From positions 62,001 to 126,000 of the forward strand of contig JAGTTR010000003.1 in assembly GCA_018223385.1 (NCBI GenBank): a stretch of 64,000 nt of DNA. The letters run 5' to 3'. Positions within the stretch are counted from its first letter, which is position 1; every line of letters begins with the position of its first letter. The stretch comes from Oscillospiraceae bacterium Marseille-Q3528 (GTDB lineage Bacteria; Bacillota; Clostridia; Lachnospirales; Lachnospiraceae). Of the stretch, positions 60,724-64,000 are shown piece by piece. Under the pieces are notes generated by a model. That model was not told the origin of the DNA, did not search any database, and saw only the letters and a list, made by a program, of their open reading frames with translations. The translations under genes were made by a program, and so were the position numbers.

Positions 60724-60763
60724 GATTACGGGAGTGCGCAGCACGGAGCAATTCGGGTAATCT
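60723..60763. repeat. 3'-UTR hairpin repeat, copy 2
   Basis: AGATTAC (60723-60729) and GTAATCT (60757-60763) enclose GGGAGTGCGCAGCACGGAGC and a few bases more, nearly the same loop as in copy 1 at 3451-3484. It also begins within a stop codon. The arms differ between the copies but keep pairing, which suggests selection for a structure. Confidence 0.6.
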
Positions 60764-60933
60764 GTATATGTAGATAAATAATAGGAAGCGTAAAGGGCAG
60801 TTTCATGGGCGAGAGACGGGAACTGCCCCTTTTGCTGAAAATAAGATCGATCATTGACGGCAGAGCGGAAAATGGTGTTTGTTGTAAAACACGATGACCA
60901 GCTGTGAAACGTGATAAAGAGAGAGAATAGGAA

Positions 60934-61740
60934 ATGACGATGATAACGAGTACATCCAACAGTCAGGTAAAAGAAATTATTCAGATCAATACGAAGGGAA
61001 AAGCGAGACGGGAGAGCGGCCTGTTTGTGACGGAGGGCATCCGCATGTTTCGGGAGGCCCCGGCGGACCGGATCGAGAAAATTTATGCCTCCGAAAGCTT
61101 TTCTCAGAATGAGGCACACGCTCGGGTATTGGAAGAAAAACTGGCCCAGTGTGGAAAAGACCGGCTGGAGCTGGTGTCAGACCGGGTGTTTGCTGCTTTG
61201 TCGGATACCAAGACGCCCCAGGGTGTCCTCTGTCTTGTGCGGCAGTACCGCTACGGACTGGACGATCTTTTACAGAAACCATCTCCCTGCGTCATGGTGC
61301 TGGAAAATCTGCAGGATCCCGGCAATCTGGGCACCATTCTGCGGGCGGGCGAGGGCGCCGGGATCTCCGGTGTGCTCATGAACCGGGGCTGTGTGGACAT
61401 CTACAATCCCAAGACTATCCGCTCCACCATGGGTTCCGTGTACCGTGTGCCTTTTTGTTATACCGAAGATCTGGCAGCGGGGATCGCAAAGCTGAAAAAA
61501 GCCGGGATCCCGGTATTTGCGGCCCATTTGCAGGGCAGCTGTGCCTATGATGAGCCGGATTATCACAGAGGCTGTGCTTTTCTCATCGGAAACGAGGGAA
61601 ACGGCCTGACGGAGGAGACGGCGGCGCTGGCTGATCAGTACATTCGCATTCCCATGGAGGGCCAGGTGGAATCCCTCAATGCGGGTGTGGCGTCCGCGTT
61701 GCTCATGTACGAGGCATTCCGACAGAGAAGACAGGGGTAG
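60934..61740 (+). CDS. TrmH/SpoU family RNA 2'-O-methyltransferase
   Basis: A 268-residue RNA methyltransferase with an N-terminal substrate-binding region (RRESGLFVTEGIRMFREA, about 26-43) and the SPOUT knot: VLENLQDPGNLGTILRAGEGAGISGVLM (about 119-146), LIGNEGNGLTEE (about 217-228) and IPMEGQVESLNAGVASALLMYEA. It probably methylates rRNA or tRNA ribose; target unknown. A 210-base gap upstream contains the hairpin repeat and no gene. Confidence 0.9.
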   Translation: MTMITSTSNSQVKEIIQINTKGKARRESGLFVTEGIRMFREAPADRIEKIYASESFSQNEAHARVLEEKLAQCGKDRLELVSDRVFAALSDTKTPQGVLCLVRQYRYGLDDLLQKPSPCVMVLENLQDPGNLGTILRAGEGAGISGVLMNRGCVDIYNPKTIRSTMGSVYRVPFCYTEDLAAGIAKLKKAGIPVFAAHLQGSCAYDEPDYHRGCAFLIGNEGNGLTEETAALADQYIRIPMEGQVESLNAGVASALLMYEAFRQRRQG

Positions 61741-61870
61741 CAGGTATTATCACGTTCGATTTTCTGACCACTTTTGGATGCTTGAATAAGGTTGTTTGTG
61801 ACAGAGCTGCCGGTGTTCATTTTTGCTGCGACCAGGTTGGCAATCGTGTTCGGAAGAAACGAGCAGAGTT

Positions 61871-61917
61871 TTGTAAAGAAAAAACTTTACAAATGATAGG
61901 AGAACTGCTAGTATAAT
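61871..61917 (+). promoter_or_regulatory. Dyad and -10 box before the LysM/G5 gene
   Basis: TTGTAAAG (61871-61878) and CTTTACAA (61885-61892) form a perfect 8-base dyad around A6. TATAAT lies at 61912-61917. No -35 box with good spacing is clear, so the dyad may be an activator site or a coincidence. Confidence 0.4.
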
Positions 61918-61948
61918 TATTACAAATATATTACGACCGGGTGTGTTT

Positions 61949-64000
61949 ATGAAAAGAAAAAGTAACAATTCAGGCAGACAGGTTCGCTCCCAGGAGGAGA
62001 TCGAGGCGCGTCGGGAGGCCCGCCGCAAGTACTACGAGGAGATGGAAGCCTTCGAGCGGGATCTGCCGGATTTTATTTTTGCAGATGAGCAGACGGACAG
62101 CAGGGAAGAACTGACAGAAGAATTTTATGCAAATACACATAATAATATAGAAGAAAACGAAAATCACGAGGACTTCGGGAGCGGGAAAGCTTCCGGAGCT
62201 GTTTTTGCGTCTGCTGGAAAGCGGCAGAAGCGGGCAGCAGATGAAACCCTGGAGGAATCTCGTCAGGAGCAGGCAGCAGACGGAATCTTTACAGGATCTC
62301 GTCAGGAACAGACAGCAGGCAGAATTTTTACAGAGCCGCGATATGCAGCAACGCAGCAGACCGAAGAGGAGGATGAGGACATCCCCCGGCGGCCCAGAAA
62401 AGCAGTGGTACAGTCCGAGGAGATCAGCAAGCAGCTGACGGCCATGATGGATACGGATGCCGTGCAGGAAGCTGTCCGGGCATCCAGGACGAAGGCAGCG
62501 AAAAAATCCAGCCGGATGGAAGAGAAGAAGGCTGATACCATACCCTATCAGACAGAGGATATGGCTGATTTTGACGAGGCAGAGATAACAGAAGACACAG
62601 CAGCAGAAGCAGCCCCTGTGAAGAAGAAAAAGGCGTCCGCCAAGTCCGGCAGAAAATCTGTCAGTGATAAGTCTGGCACAGGAAAGACCGACAGGAAAAA
62701 GTCCGGGCAGTTGAAATCCGTCAGCTCCAAATCTGCCACCGAGAAAAAGAAAAAGTCTTCCGGCAAACGCACATCCTCTTCCAGAAAACACAGAAGGCGC
62801 AGAAAGAACTGGAAACCGGCAGTGATCGCGGCATCTCTGGCAGTGGTGGTACTGGGCGGCGGCGGGTTTGGCCTGCACGCGCTGGGCATCATCGGCGGAA
62901 GAGAACTGTATGCGGTGTACGTCAACAACACGCTGGTGGGTAAGGTGGAAGATCCCAGTACTGGCCGTGACACCTACCTGCAGGTGCGCAGAGAGGTGGT
63001 TTCCAACGCGGACTCCATGGTGCTCATGGAGGCGGACTGTGACATCCGCAAGGTGGAGACGCTGGTGAAGCTTCCCTCCAAGGAAGAAGACCTGCAGAAC
63101 AACATGAAGCAGGCGCTGGAAGATACCATTGTGGGCACGGTGGACAAAGCCTACACGGTGAAAATCAACGATTATATTGTAAACCTTCAGGATAAAAACG
63201 AAGTGGTGGAGCTGCTGGATGCGGTGAAGAGCCCTTACGATACGGATAATCAGTATTCCGTACAGCTGGTGGCCGACACTTCCAAGGAACTGACCGGCCT
63301 CACAACCCAGATTGTGAAAACCGAGGAAAGTTCCGATATTGCCGGTGTGGCATCGGCAGATGACGGCCAGGCGCAGGAATTACTGGCAGCTGCGGGAGAG
63401 GGAGAAGATGCCGGTGCAGAGGAAGAAGCCGCTGCTGATACGGAAAATCTTCCCGAATCCACTGGGGAAGGCGACGGCCTGAAAAACCTGGCATTTGTGG
63501 AAAATATCGAGATCGCGGAGTCTTATGTGTCTGCGGACAGCATTTCCACGCTGGAGCAGGCCATTGAAGATGTGACAAAAGAAAAAGAAGAGAACCAGAC
63601 CTATGAGGTGACTTCCGGCGACTGTCTTTCCGTTGTGGCAGAGAAAAATGACATGACGGTGGCAAAGTTGCTGGAGATCAATCCTGACCTGGACGAGGAC
63701 ACCGTGCTGCAGATCGGCGACGAGATCACCGTCACCACGCCGGAGCCGGAACTTTCCGTGGTAACCCAGGAAGAAGTTTCCTATGAAGAAGACTATGAGG
63801 AGCCGGTGCAGTACGTGGACAACGACAGCTGGTATACCACTAAAGAAGTGGTGACCCAGGAAGCTTCCACGGGACATCGGAAGGTCACCGCTCTTGTGAC
63901 ATACAAAAATGGAAATGAGACCGGGCGGGAAATCATTGCCCAGACCATTGTGACAGAGGCAAAGCCCAAGATCATTGAGCGTGGTACCCAGGCACCGCCT
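61949..64000 (+). CDS. Membrane-anchored LysM and G5 domain cell-wall protein (truncated by window end)
   Basis: The frame is open from ATG 61949 through the last base (684 codons, no stop). Residues 1-285 are cytoplasmic and disordered, rich in Lys, Glu and Ser. One membrane segment lies at about 289-312 (VIAASLAVVVLGGGG). Then come a repetitive extracellular region, a LysM domain (SGDCLSVVAEKNDMTVAKLL, about 554-573) and a G5 domain (VVTQEASTGHRKVTALVTYK, about 633-652). Such proteins in Clostridia usually end in an M23 peptidase domain, which would lie beyond the window. Role: probable peptidoglycan remodelling. Confidence 0.85.
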   Translation, partial: MKRKSNNSGRQVRSQEEIEARREARRKYYEEMEAFERDLPDFIFADEQTDSREELTEEFYANTHNNIEENENHEDFGSGKASGAVFASAGKRQKRAADETLEESRQEQAADGIFTGSRQEQTAGRIFTEPRYAATQQTEEEDEDIPRRPRKAVVQSEEISKQLTAMMDTDAVQEAVRASRTKAAKKSSRMEEKKADTIPYQTEDMADFDEAEITEDTAAEAAPVKKKKASAKSGRKSVSDKSGTGKTDRKKSGQLKSVSSKSATEKKKKSSGKRTSSSRKHRRRRKNWKPAVIAASLAVVVLGGGGFGLHALGIIGGRELYAVYVNNTLVGKVEDPSTGRDTYLQVRREVVSNADSMVLMEADCDIRKVETLVKLPSKEEDLQNNMKQALEDTIVGTVDKAYTVKINDYIVNLQDKNEVVELLDAVKSPYDTDNQYSVQLVADTSKELTGLTTQIVKTEESSDIAGVASADDGQAQELLAAAGEGEDAGAEEEAAADTENLPESTGEGDGLKNLAFVENIEIAESYVSADSISTLEQAIEDVTKEKEENQTYEVTSGDCLSVVAEKNDMTVAKLLEINPDLDEDTVLQIGDEITVTTPEPELSVVTQEEVSYEEDYEEPVQYVDNDSWYTTKEVVTQEASTGHRKVTALVTYKNGNETGREIIAQTIVTEAKPKIIERGTQAPP

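Overview
The window most likely comes from a spore-forming member of the Lachnospiraceae (Clostridia), probably a gut anaerobe. The evidence is spoVG, spoVT and spoIIID, paired glgC/glgD, an unusually long PRPP synthase of about 395 residues, Gram-positive cell-wall-anchored proteins with TGD-type sorting tails, iron-sulfur and flavin proteins, and a moderately GC-rich core broken by A+T-rich accessory genes. No plasmid, phage or CRISPR array was seen. This assignment is inferred from gene content only.

Region by region. 1-6922: a sulfur-linked accessory locus with an ATC-hydrolase-family protein, an SsuABC/TauABC-like importer, a nitroreductase, a trans-sulfuration enzyme and a MalY-type C-S lyase. 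7042-12341 (minus strand): murC, then dnaD, a dnaI/dnaC-type helicase loader and prs; the gap between murC and dnaD holds a dense DnaA-box cluster. 12675-21330: glgC-glgD, spoVG, pth, mfd and a foldase-like lipoprotein. 21400-27200: accessory region with an A+T-rich ATPase, a surface protein split by a G8 tract, a small membrane protein, a NUDIX remnant and a GNAT enzyme. 27281-31978 (minus strand): yqeY, a phosphopantetheinyl transferase, a threonine dehydratase, and a B12-binding sensor next to an EAL phosphodiesterase, both broken by frameshifts. 32154-35805: amidohydrolase, DUF134-NifX fusion, MATE pump.

35881-41365 is the most distinctive part. An ADP-ribosylation operon (flavin/ferredoxin protein, zinc macrodomain hydrolase, SirTM-type sirtuin) is followed by an AlbA_2 gene with its own operator array. 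That gene is bracketed by a decayed second copy of the sirtuin 3' end. A PNPOx-fold flavoprotein and a divergent HxlR-type regulator flank the operon. 41394-46612: thiC under a TPP riboswitch, FKBP isomerase, spoVT, pncB and a YitT protein. 46613-53330: a second large surface protein, a LOG-family protein, a BilS-like flavodoxin, gene remnants, spoIIID with an RNA hairpin over its start, and tRNA-Gln. 53476-64000: acyl-ACP thioesterase, cvfB, ridA, a small conserved gene, dnaE, pfkA, a SpoU methyltransferase and a LysM/G5 protein that runs off the end.

The housekeeping functions are ordinary. The parts worth a second look are the DnaA-box cluster before the primosome genes, the SirTM/macrodomain operon without its usual lipoyl-carrier partners, the B12 (Wx9EH)-EAL pair, the poly-G-interrupted surface protein, and two small families of dispersed intergenic repeats.
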